Of a stretch of 64,000 nt of DNA, positions 25,935 to 34,519 are shown piece by piece. The notes under the pieces are model-generated. The model was given only the letters and a program-made list of their open reading frames with translations, was not told the DNA's origin and did not search any database. Both the position numbers and the translations under genes were made by a program. This stretch comes from Lachnospira multipara ATCC 19207. GTDB lineage: Bacteria > Bacillota > Clostridia > Lachnospirales > Lachnospiraceae. Within the stretch, counting starts at the first letter, position 1, and the number at the start of each line of letters is the position of its first letter. The stretch lies in contig NZ_AUJG01000015.1 in the NCBI RefSeq assembly GCF_000424105.1, positions 1 through 64,000 of the forward strand, given 5' to 3'.

Positions 25935-27050
25935 TTAGTGAGTAATGATCTGCTCTGTTTCCTTATCGAATACGTGGATTCTTTCAACAGCCATAGCTAA
26001 TGTGATTGTATCCTTAACTCTTGCAGTTGTTCTAGGATTTACCTTAGCTGTACATGTCTGACCATTGATATCGTAGTGAAGGTTAACTTCAGCACCAAGT
26101 AATTCGTAAACCTTAACTACAGTCTGGAACTTACCATCTGCATGAGCTTCGATAAATTCTTCGTCATCCTTAATATCCTCTGGACGGATACCAGCTACAA
26201 CTGTCTTACCAGCATAACCGCCATCGATTAACTTCTTAGCCTTGTCAGCTGGAAGCTTAATAACAACGTCTTCAGCTAACTTAAGTGAAGCTTCTGAACC
26301 GTTAGCAACAACTTCTGCATCGATTAAGTTCATCTGAGGTGAACCAATGAAACCAGCAACGAATAAGTTCTCTGGTAAGTTGTAAAGGTTCTGTGGAGTA
26401 TCAACCTGCTGAATTACACCATCCTTTAAAACTACGATTCTTGTACCAAGTGTCATAGCTTCTGTCTGGTCATGAGTTACGTAGATGATTGTTGTTTCAA
26501 GGCTCTGGTGAAGCTTTGAGATTTCTACTCTCATCTGTACTCTTAACTTAGCATCAAGGTTTGATAAAGGCTCATCCATAAGGAATACCTTAGGTGAACG
26601 AACGATAGCACGACCCATAGCAACTCTCTGTCTCTGACCACCTGATAAAGCCTTTGGCTTTCTGTCAAGTAAGTGCTCAAGATCAAGAATCTTAGCTGCC
26701 TTACGAACTGCTTCATCGATTTCTGCCTTAGGTGTCTTTCTTAACTTAAGAGCAAAAGCCATGTTATCATATACTGTCATATGTGGATATAAAGCGTAGT
26801 TCTGGAATACCATAGCGATATCTCTATCCTTAGGCTCTACATCATTTACTAACTTGTCATCAATCCATAATTCACCAGAACTGATTTCCTCAAGACCAGC
26901 GATCATACGGAGTGTTGTTGACTTACCGCAACCTGAAGGACCAACGAAGATGATGAATTCCTTGTCAGCGATTTCAAGGTTAAAATCCTTAACAGCTACG
27001 AAGCCGTTAGAATATACTTTACAAACGTTCTTTAAAGATAAACTTGCCAT
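25935..27050 (-). CDS. ugpC: Sugar ABC transporter ATPase (UgpC/MsmK type)
   Basis: A 371-residue protein starting at ATG 27050 behind GGGAGG; the longer frame to 27074 lacks a site. The ATPase domain spans residues 1-235: Walker A VGPSGCGKSTTLRM, Q-loop FQNYALYPHMTV, signature ALSGGQRQRVAMGRAI, Walker B VFLMDEPLSNLD. The C-terminal MalK-like regulatory/OB domain (about 240-371) contains FIGSPQMNLI and GIRPEDI. In Firmicutes one such ATPase often powers several carbohydrate importers. No permease or binding protein is adjacent, which fits this shared role. Confidence 0.93.
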   Translation of the reverse strand: MASLSLKNVCKVYSNGFVAVKDFNLEIADKEFIIFVGPSGCGKSTTLRMIAGLEEISSGELWIDDKLVNDVEPKDRDIAMVFQNYALYPHMTVYDNMAFALKLRKTPKAEIDEAVRKAAKILDLEHLLDRKPKALSGGQRQRVAMGRAIVRSPKVFLMDEPLSNLDAKLRVQMRVEISKLHQSLETTIIYVTHDQTEAMTLGTRIVVLKDGVIQQVDTPQNLYNLPENLFVAGFIGSPQMNLIDAEVVANGSEASLKLAEDVVIKLPADKAKKLIDGGYAGKTVVAGIRPEDIKDDEEFIEAHADGKFQTVVKVYELLGAEVNLHYDINGQTCTAKVNPRTTARVKDTITLAMAVERIHVFDKETEQIITH

Positions 27051-27456
27051 TATTGTTTCCTCCCGAAATATCATAAATGTGGGCTACCCGTGCCCTCATG
27101 GTTAATAATATACAACAACTGCATTTTCAAAAGCTATATCAGATTTAGCCAAAGATTAAAGTTTTAATTTGACAAATATGTCAGTCGGTCAGTTTTACTG
27201 TTCATTTTTAACAAAACAATCAAGTCTCTATATGTTAACATTCACAAATAGCGCAAATTTTTTCTGTTATTTAGACCAACTTTTAGCAAGAAAAGGCATA
27301 AAATATCCATTAACAAATATCCGATTTTCTTGCATTTTTCTTATTCTAATGATATTATTTAAATACAAAAAGGCGATAACTTAATATTCGGACTTACAAA
27401 GGTCTTTTTAGCAAGAACAATGGAATGTTCTAAAGTAAGAAACGGAGGCGTTATAA
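27051..27456. other. Divergent intergenic region
   Basis: This lies between the ugpC-like gene (minus) and yjfB (plus). A TTGAAA followed 17 bases later by TATTAA near 27100-27145 on the minus strand could be the ugpC promoter. Just before yjfB an AGAACA/TGTTCT pair (about 27413-27431) forms a small hairpin. No sigma-D (TAAA-N15-GCCGATAT) motif was clear. No other gene is supported. Confidence 0.4.
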
Positions 27457-27633
27457 ATGGTTATTGGAGGAATCTCCACTAACATAAGTACCACAAACGT
27501 CCAAAGCGATGTATCCGTGCTTATGTTACGTAAACAGCTTGATACCGTAGAGCAAGGAGGCGTTGATCTTACAAAAATGATGGAGCAATCCGTCAACCCG
27601 GAAGTAGGTTCAAACATTGATTACTCGGTATAA
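27457..27633 (+). CDS. YjfB-family putative motility protein
   Basis: A 58-residue protein. GGAGG lies nine bases before ATG 27457. The pattern fits the YjfB family: an N-terminal ISTNIS segment, a central helix SVLMLRKQLDTVEQGGVDLT, then MMEQSVNPEVGSNIDYSV, where the family usually ends in a NIDxxL/V motif. Members are small and occur in flagellated Firmicutes, but their role is not defined. No flagellar genes are in the window, so it stands alone. The gene is complete and followed by a structured 3' region with a strong terminator. Confidence 0.8.
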   Translation: MVIGGISTNISTTNVQSDVSVLMLRKQLDTVEQGGVDLTKMMEQSVNPEVGSNIDYSV

Positions 27634-27660
27634 AAGTAACAACTTAATAAAAGAATAATA

Positions 27661-27793
27661 ATCAAATTCTAGACCGGTATAGAATTTGATATGATTAGAA
27701 GTAACCTTCCGGCATCTGGACATGTCTCATGCCTAGGGAAAGTTACAGAAGTAAAAAGCCCCGACTATTAGAACGTCACCTAATAGTCGGGGC
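27661..27793 (+). terminator. Three-hairpin 3' region of yjfB ending in a terminator
   Basis: Hairpin 1 is ATCAAATTCTA/TAGAATTTGAT (27661-27690, perfect 11 bp). Hairpin 2 is GTAAC-TTCC-GGCAT with ATGCC-GGAA-GTTAC (27701-27746). Hairpin 3 is GCCCCGACTATTAG/CTAATAGTCGGGGC (27758-27793, perfect 14 bp) followed by T residues, the terminator. The first two could protect the mRNA or form part of a 3'-derived small RNA. Confidence 0.7.
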
Positions 27794-27812
27794 ACATTTT
27801 TATTATTATTTT

Positions 27813-27974
27813 GAACGCAGTGTAAGCAATCCCCCGCTTCAAAAGCGTAAGCTTTAAGCGGGGGTATAAAGCTTACTAGTGTCAGAAGGGGTTAAAGCCC
27901 CTTCTGACAGGTGGCACAAAGTGCCACTGCGTTCATGAGGAAGTAGCAAAGCGGATTCCGAATGTCCGCTTTAC
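27813..27974. repeat. Structured repeat B, full copy 1
   Basis: A 162-bp unit that begins GAACGCAGTGTAAGC and ends AATGTCCGCTTTAC. Hairpins in order are CCCCCGCTT/AAGCGGGGG, GTCAGAAGGGG/CCCCTTCTGAC and GTGGCAC/GTGCCAC, enclosed by GAACGCAGTG/CACTGCGTTC, then AAAGCGGA/TCCGCTTT. Copy 2 at 43118-43279 is the reverse complement with a single difference seen. It ends eight bases before the stop of the CPBP gene. Confidence 0.9.
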
Positions 27975-27981
27975 AATATAT

Positions 27982-28938
27982 TTAAGCCGCAACTGCTACA
28001 AATACCATGTAAACAAAGCAAACTATCATTCCCAAAACAAGAGGTAAGGTAATTAGTCTTTCTTTCTTCTCGTCCTGAGATACATTTTCACAGTTTGAGG
28101 CAATCTGCTCTCCTGTCTCTCTCTTAATTCTACTCTTTTCAAGATACTCTATTATAAGTAAAACAAGGCCTAAGAAAAGCATACCAAGAACTAATAAAAG
28201 AGCTAAACCAAGTAAAGTAACTCCTCCTACACTAGAATCTGTGCTTGTCTGCTGGCTAGCCTCCTGAAGGGCTGATGCATTTGCACTAGAGAAGTAACTT
28301 ACTGTTACAGAAAATGTATTAAATGCGAAATGCGCGCACATAGAGGAAAGGATTGAGCCCGTAGCCTCTGTGAGCTTTGCAAATACTACACCCATGAAAG
28401 TTGCATATACAAACTGGTCGAAATTCATATGGAAAAAGCCGAATAAGATGGCACTTAAAAGCATAGCCTGAAAGTATCTCTTAATCTTTCTGTAAGTTCC
28501 ATAATAAAGACCTCTAAATGTAAATTCCTCAACAATAGCCGGCATAACTGCGATTAAAATAATCTGAATTATTAAGGGATATGTTGAAACCTCTGAAACT
28601 GTCTGCTGTGCAGCATTTTCCACAAATAAACTAGTAATATTTGTAAGGAATAAAGACATAGGAATGATTAGGTAACCAATGATTATTGAAAGAATAATCT
28701 CCTTGATTCCTAGCATTTTAAATCTTAGGTCCTTAATTCCTGTCTTTGTAATTAAGCAAAAGCCAAGAAGCATAATTACAATAACTAATTCATTTTGTAT
28801 AAAAAGGACAGCGCTTGTCATTTTCCCAATAACGCCCATGCTAATAAGAGCGCGCTCAATTAATGCGATTGCGACATTCAAGAAAATATAGCCAAAGATG
28901 AAAATCGGAAAGAAAAGATTAACCTTTTTTATTTCCAT
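27982..28938 (-). CDS. CPBP-family intramembrane glutamic endopeptidase
   Basis: A 318-residue polytopic protein with about eight hydrophobic segments. The Abi/CPBP motifs are EEFTFRGLYYG (EExxxR, near residue 135), FGFFHMNFDQF (FxxxH, near 170) and HFAFNTF (near 205), in the right order. The family cleaves prenylated or membrane proteins, or takes part in bacteriocin self-immunity; the substrate is unknown here. It starts inside the last codons of ridA (10-base overlap). The long C-terminal portion with a charged loop (KSRIKRETGEQIASNCENVS) is larger than in minimal members. Confidence 0.88.
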   Translation of the reverse strand: MEIKKVNLFFPIFIFGYIFLNVAIALIERALISMGVIGKMTSAVLFIQNELVIVIMLLGFCLITKTGIKDLRFKMLGIKEIILSIIIGYLIIPMSLFLTNITSLFVENAAQQTVSEVSTYPLIIQIILIAVMPAIVEEFTFRGLYYGTYRKIKRYFQAMLLSAILFGFFHMNFDQFVYATFMGVVFAKLTEATGSILSSMCAHFAFNTFSVTVSYFSSANASALQEASQQTSTDSSVGGVTLLGLALLLVLGMLFLGLVLLIIEYLEKSRIKRETGEQIASNCENVSQDEKKERLITLPLVLGMIVCFVYMVFVAVAA

Positions 28939-29306
28939 GCAATAGCCTCAACCTCTAGTAAGACATCCTTTGGAAGTCTTGCAACCTCAACACAAGAACG
29001 TGCTGGGAATGGTTCCTTAAAGTAGTTTTTATATATTTCATTTATCTTTCCAAAATCGTTCATTTCCTTGATAAAGACTGTAGTCTTTACAATATTCTCT
29101 GCCTTTGAGCCTGAAGCCTCAACTAAGTTAATTAAGTTCTTGAATGCCTGATTAGCCTGAGCTTCTACTCCTCCCTCAACTATCTGACCAGTTGGTGGAT
29201 CAACTGGGATTACACCTGAAGTATAAACCATACCGTTTACTTCGATTGCCTGAGAATAAGGTCCGATTGCGCTTGGAGCCTTATCTGTGCTTATAACTTT
29301 CTGCAT
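28929..29306 (-). CDS. ridA: RidA-family reactive intermediate deaminase
   Basis: A 125-residue protein starting at ATG 29306, with AAAGGAGG upstream. The family pattern is complete: STDKAPSAIGPYSQAIEVNG at the N-terminus, SGVIPVDPPTGQIVEGGVEA in the middle, and ARSCVEVARLPKDVLLEVEA with the conserved Arg and Glu at the end. It hydrolyses 2-aminoacrylate-type enamines that leak from PLP enzymes, protecting metabolism. Length and motifs are normal. It is coupled to the CPBP protease gene, a pairing without obvious functional reason. Confidence 0.95.
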   Translation of the reverse strand: MQKVISTDKAPSAIGPYSQAIEVNGMVYTSGVIPVDPPTGQIVEGGVEAQANQAFKNLINLVEASGSKAENIVKTTVFIKEMNDFGKINEIYKNYFKEPFPARSCVEVARLPKDVLLEVEAIAWK

Positions 29307-29398
29307 AATTGCCTCCTTTTGCCCCACGGGGCTCATTTTTCTTGACCCTAGGTTCATGGGTCTGTGCTTATAAAGCATTGTATAAATTTTATAACAAT

Positions 29399-29430
29399 TA
29401 AGCGGATTGTACAAGTTTACAATCCGCTTA
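29399..29430 (-). terminator. Hairpin between cvfB and ridA
   Basis: TAAGCGGATTGTA-caagtt-TACAATCCGCTTA is a perfect 13-bp stem, but the following minus-strand T-run is weak (AATTGTT). It may be a partial terminator. Confidence 0.55.
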
Positions 29431-29458
29431 TCTTTTATCTTATTAATTTGTTAACGCA

Positions 29459-30286
29459 TTACTTTATTATATCAATTGTAGATTCGTTAATCTTAACCTT
29501 ACCTTCTTTTAAGAGACGGCCAATAGCTCTCTTAAAGGCATTCTTACTCATATTAAAATGTTTCTTAATAATTTCAGGATCTGCCTTATCTGTAAATGGA
29601 ATGCTACCGCCAAGCTTCTTCATCTTATTGTAGATAAAAGTTGAATCCTCATCCATCTGGATATAAGCCTTCTGCTTTAAGCTAAGAACAAGCTTACCAT
29701 CTTCTCTAACTCTTGTAACACGACCAAATACTTCATCCCCTACATGAATCTCTTCAAAGACTTCATTCATAGGAATAAAGGCCTGATACTTATTATCTAC
29801 AGCCACATAAACTCTGTAATCTGGTGCAATACCTACTACAGTTCCTGAAACTGCTGAATCCTTAACGTAATTGCTATCTGTTGTTAAGTACTTATTAACC
29901 TTCATAGAAGCAGCAAGTCTGTTACTCCTATCTATATATAAGCTAACTAAATATTCCTTGCCCTTCTCTGCCTTAACGGGCTGCTCCTTAAAAGGCATAA
30001 GTAAATCCTTCTCAAGACCCCAATCAAGGAAAGCACCAATGTTACTTACCTCTGATACCTTAAGTCTTGCAAGCTCACCAAGCTTAATCTTTGGTGTTCT
30101 TGTTGTAGCAATTAATCTATCTGAAGAATCTAGATAAACGAAAACTGTTAATGCATCGCCTTCCTCTAAATCTTCTGGCACTTCCTTCTTTGGAAGTAAT
30201 ACTTTCTCATCCTTAGTGCCTAAATAGACACCGAAATCCGTCCTATTCACAACATTAAGACACTGTACCTTACCTAACTCAATCAT
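29459..30286 (-). CDS. cvfB: CvfB-family S1 RNA-binding protein
   Basis: A 275-residue protein starting at ATG 30286 behind AAAGGAGG. It has tandem S1-like OB folds: MIELGKVQCLNVVNRTDFGV, then LKVSEVSNIGAFLDWGLEKD, then VFGRVTRVREDGKLVLSLKQ. A C-terminal winged helix follows (FNMSKNAFKRAIGRLLKEGK). This is the order found in CvfB/YitL, an RNA-binding regulator linked to virulence gene expression in staphylococci. It lies just downstream of the tRNA-Gln gene on the same strand, but a terminator separates them. Confidence 0.9.
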   Translation of the reverse strand: MIELGKVQCLNVVNRTDFGVYLGTKDEKVLLPKKEVPEDLEEGDALTVFVYLDSSDRLIATTRTPKIKLGELARLKVSEVSNIGAFLDWGLEKDLLMPFKEQPVKAEKGKEYLVSLYIDRSNRLAASMKVNKYLTTDSNYVKDSAVSGTVVGIAPDYRVYVAVDNKYQAFIPMNEVFEEIHVGDEVFGRVTRVREDGKLVLSLKQKAYIQMDEDSTFIYNKMKKLGGSIPFTDKADPEIIKKHFNMSKNAFKRAIGRLLKEGKVKINESTIDIIK

Positions 30287-30405
30287 CTTAACCTCCTTTG
30301 GTTCTGCCTCATGAACCGCCTTACACAAACCCTAAAAGTAGCATAGATTTCTTATAGGGCATTAATCATAGTTTACCTGGCTTTAGTTAAAAAAAGCCAT
30401 AAAAA

Positions 30406-30429
30406 AACCTCCGCAAAGCTGCGGAGGTT
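30406..30429 (-). terminator. tRNA-Gln terminator
   Basis: AACCTCCGC-aaagct-GCGGAGGTT is followed on the minus strand by seven T, immediately after the tRNA. Confidence 0.9.
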
Positions 30430-30433
30430 CTAG

Positions 30434-30506
30434 CTGGGCTTGAGGGATTCGAACCCCCGAAATGCTGGAATCAGAATCCAGTGCCTTACCACTTGGCGAA
30501 AGCCCA
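30434..30506 (-). tRNA. tRNA-Gln (anticodon CTG)
   Basis: On the minus strand the cloverleaf begins TGGGCTTTCGCC. The acceptor stem TGGGCTT/AAGCCCA is complete. The anticodon stem CTGGA/TCCAG encloses loop TTCTGAT, so the anticodon is CTG (reads CAG). The T arm is GGGGGTTCGAATCCC. CCA is not encoded. Confidence 0.95.
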
Positions 30507-30611
30507 TTATCGTTAGCGACGAAAAGAATTATATCACGCTAACAATATTAATGCAAGTACTTTTTTCATTTATTTTTTGATTTTTTCAAAAATACTTGTT
30601 ATTTGACAAAA

Positions 30612-31151
30612 TTAGCACAACTGCTTGGCTGTATTCTTAATTGTTAAGCAAGAATACATAGCAACAATAACAATTAAAGCCTCTGTTACAGTAGACTGTA
30701 ATGAAATTGTAGACATGAAGATAAAGTAGTGTGCAAATACAAGTGCTGCTACTACAAACCAGATTACCTGATAATTTCTTGTAGCAGCCTGTCTACCCTG
30801 TACCTTAGCTTCCATCATAAGTGCCTCTATAAAATAATAAGTGTAATAAATAGCAAATATTACAGAAATACCAATTGCAATTGAATGCATTGTATCCTCA
30901 ATTGTAGAATCCCAAGCTAAGCAGTTAATTAGCTGTGAGGCAATAGCTCCAACAAATCCTAAAATTGCCACCACAAAAGATTTCTTAGCTAGTGAATTAA
31001 GCTTCTTAAAATCCTTAGAGCCCAATATTATAAGTGCAAAACCTAGGGTATCATTAGTTACATCAATTCTTATATCACCAATAGTAATTAAGAATCTCAC
31101 TAAAATTAGGAATACACCTATTAAAATTAAATTCAAACTCTTCTTGTTCAT
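30612..31151 (-). CDS. Hypothetical five-helix membrane protein
   Basis: A 179-residue protein with about five hydrophobic segments (residues 6-25, 35-48, 60-80, 90-112 and 128-165). The start NKKSLNLILIGVFLILVRFL is typical of small integral proteins. No conserved catalytic motif was seen and the family is not recognised. It is a single gene with its own upstream space, reading towards tRNA-Gln. Its end is 105 bases before the tRNA. Codon use matches the surrounding core genes. Confidence 0.7.
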   Translation of the reverse strand: MNKKSLNLILIGVFLILVRFLITIGDIRIDVTNDTLGFALIILGSKDFKKLNSLAKKSFVVAILGFVGAIASQLINCLAWDSTIEDTMHSIAIGISVIFAIYYTYYFIEALMMEAKVQGRQAATRNYQVIWFVVAALVFAHYFIFMSTISLQSTVTEALIVIVAMYSCLTIKNTAKQLC

Positions 31152-31338
31152 ATTATTCCCACTTTCCTTTTTAAACGGATTCTACAGGTCTACTAAAGGA
31201 TTTAAATCCCACCTAAGATAATCCGTCATGCTACTAGAAAACGTAGCTTTTGCGCCTACATTTTCACAAAGAATATTGTAATAGAATAAGTAATTACGGT
31301 CAATTGCAAATGATAACTATTAATTATTTTTATAAATA

Positions 31339-31372
31339 TTTAATGCCCACCAAAAACTTGATGGGCATTAAA
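31339..31372 (-). terminator. Terminator of the DHHW gene
   Basis: TTTAATGCCCA and TGGGCATTAAA form an 11-bp stem 37 bases after the stop. The minus-strand side continues AT-rich. Confidence 0.65.
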
Positions 31373-31408
31373 CGTGGAAAAAATTATGAAAAAAACATTT
31401 GGAAAAAA

Positions 31409-32881
31409 TTATTGGCAAACATTTGCAAGATCATTAATTCTTGCAGATGTTGATGTCGCTGTAACATTGTTAATAAATAGCACTGTACCTATGTTGTACT
31501 GGTCTACAAGCTCTGATACTGTACCCTGATAATATCTGTAGTCGATTACGTAGACATTCTGGAAATTCTCTGTAAGGTAAGGAACAAGAGCATTACCAAA
31601 GGATTCCTTAATCACAAGGATGGAAGAACCATCATTAATATTAGGATTTGTGATTGTAGAATAAGAATTATCTCCTCCAATAAATGCACTGTATTTACTT
31701 GTGATATTCCAGCCTGTTACGTCTGTTACGATATTGTAGTTAGTAAGCACATTGTCGCTATTAACAAACTGCATCTTATTAGTTGATGGTGGCACGTAAG
31801 CCACGAAGTTGTCTGGCGAACCATAAAGGGATGTGGCCCTTGTCTGAGTATAAAAGCTACCAACAAAATTGCCGCAGTCAAGTCTTGTAAAGCTATCAAG
31901 GCTTGCAGGGCTCTTGCCAATCTGTGTCATGAAAGCACCATAGGCATAGTAAGCACCAAGGCTTGTCCAATGGTGATCCGTTCTAAAGTAAATGTATTCA
32001 TTACGGTGTTCTCTAAGTAAATCGTAAATGTAACATTTTCCCACTTTGTTATTCATCTTGCTAAACATGTAGAGAATAGCTTTCTTTTGATTACTACTTG
32101 AGATGCTGTTTCTTGTGGCATCATCAAGAGTGATATCTATACTTGTAGGCACAATCATGTCGTAAACCTTAGCCTTGCCGTCCAAAGTATTAGCCAAGTT
32201 ATTTACTATGTTTGCATACCTATCTGATTCTGATTGTAAAAATGTATAGTAGTTGTAGGCACTATCTTCAACCACAAAGATTGAACCTAGAGACTCACCG
32301 GCCTTAGCCGCTGTAGTTCCATCAGTGTCCTCAACTTCCATACCAACATCGCTTGCCGATATGCTTGCGCTATCATAAGAATAATCAGAGATATAAGTCT
32401 GATCTGATAGTATTTCTCTTGCAGTTTCTGTCTCAGAATCCTCTAAATCCTCTACAGCACCTGCATTAATTGTTAAATCATATTCTGTCAAATCAACATC
32501 AGGAATATCATCACCTACTATAACCTCGCCGTGAATGGAATTTGTCTGAATTCCGTACATATTCTCCAATGCCTCACTGCACACAATAAGATTATCTCTT
32601 CCTGGAAATGTGTCTGAGAACCAAGTGTCGATGGCTGTAAAATATTCGCCACTCCAGAAACTCTCAAAAGTAAATGTCGGAAATTTACTTAAAGTTCTTC
32701 TCTCAGTTATAGACTCTGTCGGTCTTAATGGTATCATTAAAGATACTGCTGCCCCAATGACAATCATGCTTAAAAAGACGACGATTTTCACGATTGCGGC
32801 TTTCTTAATAACGTACTCTCGGTACTTCGCAGTGGTCTTATCGATCCTGCCCTCCACTTCATTTTTTCCTAACAATTTCAT
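31409..32881 (-). CDS. DHHW/AlgX-like protein for cell-surface O-acylation
   Basis: A 490-residue protein with one N-terminal membrane anchor (about 30-52). The extracellular part contains TERRTLSKFPTFTFESFWSG (typical start of the SGNH-like fold), then RTDHHWTSLGAYYAYGAF with the DHHW signature, and ILVIKESFGNALVPY, the block with the candidate serine. A variable acidic stretch (about 135-205) lies between. Known relatives work with an MBOAT acyltransferase to acetylate polysaccharides (AlgJ/AlgX type). The MBOAT gene is directly upstream on the same strand, forming the usual pair. The polymer modified is not known. Confidence 0.88.
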   Translation of the reverse strand: MKLLGKNEVEGRIDKTTAKYREYVIKKAAIVKIVVFLSMIVIGAAVSLMIPLRPTESITERRTLSKFPTFTFESFWSGEYFTAIDTWFSDTFPGRDNLIVCSEALENMYGIQTNSIHGEVIVGDDIPDVDLTEYDLTINAGAVEDLEDSETETAREILSDQTYISDYSYDSASISASDVGMEVEDTDGTTAAKAGESLGSIFVVEDSAYNYYTFLQSESDRYANIVNNLANTLDGKAKVYDMIVPTSIDITLDDATRNSISSSNQKKAILYMFSKMNNKVGKCYIYDLLREHRNEYIYFRTDHHWTSLGAYYAYGAFMTQIGKSPASLDSFTRLDCGNFVGSFYTQTRATSLYGSPDNFVAYVPPSTNKMQFVNSDNVLTNYNIVTDVTGWNITSKYSAFIGGDNSYSTITNPNINDGSSILVIKESFGNALVPYLTENFQNVYVIDYRYYQGTVSELVDQYNIGTVLFINNVTATSTSARINDLANVCQ

Positions 32882-32978
32882 TACCTAGCCCTACTCAAAA
32901 ATTTATGTCCGATTTATTCAATCCATTTCCCTAAAAAGCCCCAGCTTCTCTCCCTAGATAAGCAAGTCCCCACTTGCC

Positions 32979-34454
32979 TTAGAATCTAAAGTAAATAAAC
33001 GGATTGTAACTATTACCAATCAAACATACAGTTGATAAGAATAAAAGAACCACAGGAATAACCACATTTAGCACATTATAGAAATATACAAATGCGACCT
33101 CCTTATTAACTCCAAAACTTCTTATCTTGTTAGCCAACATCTTAACTGCTGGTGTCACTGCAATAATCACTACAATAAAGAAGATGAAGTTGTTAAGAAT
33201 GATTGTGTTAGTCTCAAGGTTTGTGAATGCATTTCCATTAAGACCAAACAAGCTCTTAACAAGCTCCTTAATAACTGCGAAATCTTCGAATCTAAATAAA
33301 ATCCATCCAAAGAAAACCACAATTAAAGTATATATTCTACCGATTACTGCTTTTGCTATATTTCCAATTTTATCAAAAAGCTTCAAAAGAAACAACTTCT
33401 CTATACATAAAAATACAAAAAAATACAATCCCCATAGAATAAAGTTAAATGAAGCTCCATGCCAAAGACCTGTAAGGGCCCAAACTACGAACATATTAAA
33501 GATCTGTCTCTTGATTCCACGTCTGTTTCCTCCAAGTGGAATGTAGAGATAATCTCTAAAGAAAGTACTTAAGGAAATGTGCCATCTTCTCCAAAATTCA
33601 GTAACTGACTTAGAGATGTATGGATAATTAAAGTTTTCCTTGTACTGGAAACCTGTCATTTTACCAAGACCAATGGCCATATCTGAATAAGCCGAGAAAT
33701 CAAGGTAAATATAAATCATATATAAGATACAAGTAATCCAAGCACCAAGCACTGTGACCTGACTTGCAAGGCTAGCTGTCGCCTCATCTGGCAAGATGTC
33801 CTTTATAATGCTGGCGCAAGTATTAGCTAAAATAGTCTTCTTTGCAAGGCCTACGCAGAAACGAGAAATACCATCATTCATACTTGTGATGTTAGTCTTT
33901 CTCTCCTTTAAATCATCTGCAATATCCTTATATCTAACGATTGGACCTGCAATACACTGATGGAAAAGAGATGCGTAAAGTAAAACTCTTCCATAATTAT
34001 GCTCTGCCTCAATCTCACCCCTGTAAACATCTACAACATAAGATACTAACTGGAAGGTGTAAAATGAAATACCTACCGGTAAAATTATTTCAGGAATGAC
34101 CTTTGGCAAACCTGTAAAGTAATTAAAAATCTCACAAAGGAATCCAGTGTATTTAAATACACCAAGAATTAATAGGTTTGCTGCAACTGTAAATCCAAGG
34201 GCGAGATTTCTATTCCTAAGATGCTTAGGATTCTCCTCATCCTTTGTAAATTTATCAATTGCAACAGCTCCTATGTAACTTACGAATGCTGAGACCATCA
34301 TAATCAGCAAATATGCTGGTGATGACCACGCATAGAAAATCAATGAAAAGAATAAAATACATATGTTCTTCTTCTTAATGTCTGAAATAACCGCATAACA
34401 TAATAAATTAATTGGCAAAAAAATGTACACAAATAAAAGGCTTGAAAAAACCAT
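32979..34454 (-). CDS. MBOAT-family O-acyltransferase (AlgI/DltB-like)
   Basis: A 491-residue polytopic enzyme with about 11 membrane segments. The characteristic region is YISKSVTEFWRRWHISLSTF, then FRDYLYIPLGGNRRG and the catalytic His in ALTGLWHGASFNFILWGLYF. It moves acyl groups across the membrane to an acceptor, here presumably via the DHHW partner encoded next. The start MVFSSLLFVYIFLPINLLCY is the usual AlgI-type N-terminus. The length is normal. Despite the dlt-like ligase and carrier at the right edge of the window, it is far from them and looks closer to AlgI/PatA than to DltB. Confidence 0.93.
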   Translation of the reverse strand: MVFSSLLFVYIFLPINLLCYAVISDIKKKNICILFFSLIFYAWSSPAYLLIMMVSAFVSYIGAVAIDKFTKDEENPKHLRNRNLALGFTVAANLLILGVFKYTGFLCEIFNYFTGLPKVIPEIILPVGISFYTFQLVSYVVDVYRGEIEAEHNYGRVLLYASLFHQCIAGPIVRYKDIADDLKERKTNITSMNDGISRFCVGLAKKTILANTCASIIKDILPDEATASLASQVTVLGAWITCILYMIYIYLDFSAYSDMAIGLGKMTGFQYKENFNYPYISKSVTEFWRRWHISLSTFFRDYLYIPLGGNRRGIKRQIFNMFVVWALTGLWHGASFNFILWGLYFFVFLCIEKLFLLKLFDKIGNIAKAVIGRIYTLIVVFFGWILFRFEDFAVIKELVKSLFGLNGNAFTNLETNTIILNNFIFFIVVIIAVTPAVKMLANKIRSFGVNKEVAFVYFYNVLNVVIPVVLLFLSTVCLIGNSYNPFIYFRF

Positions 34455-34519
34455 AATCCCCTATAACTCCCTCTCTACTCTTATCTAGTTTTCTCTTACT
34501 TTCTGATCGACCGTCTTAA

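Noticed and set aside
31250-31453. 67-residue plus-strand ORF
   Set aside because: It covers the terminator hairpin 31339-31372 and overlaps the end of the DHHW gene, with no convincing ribosome site.
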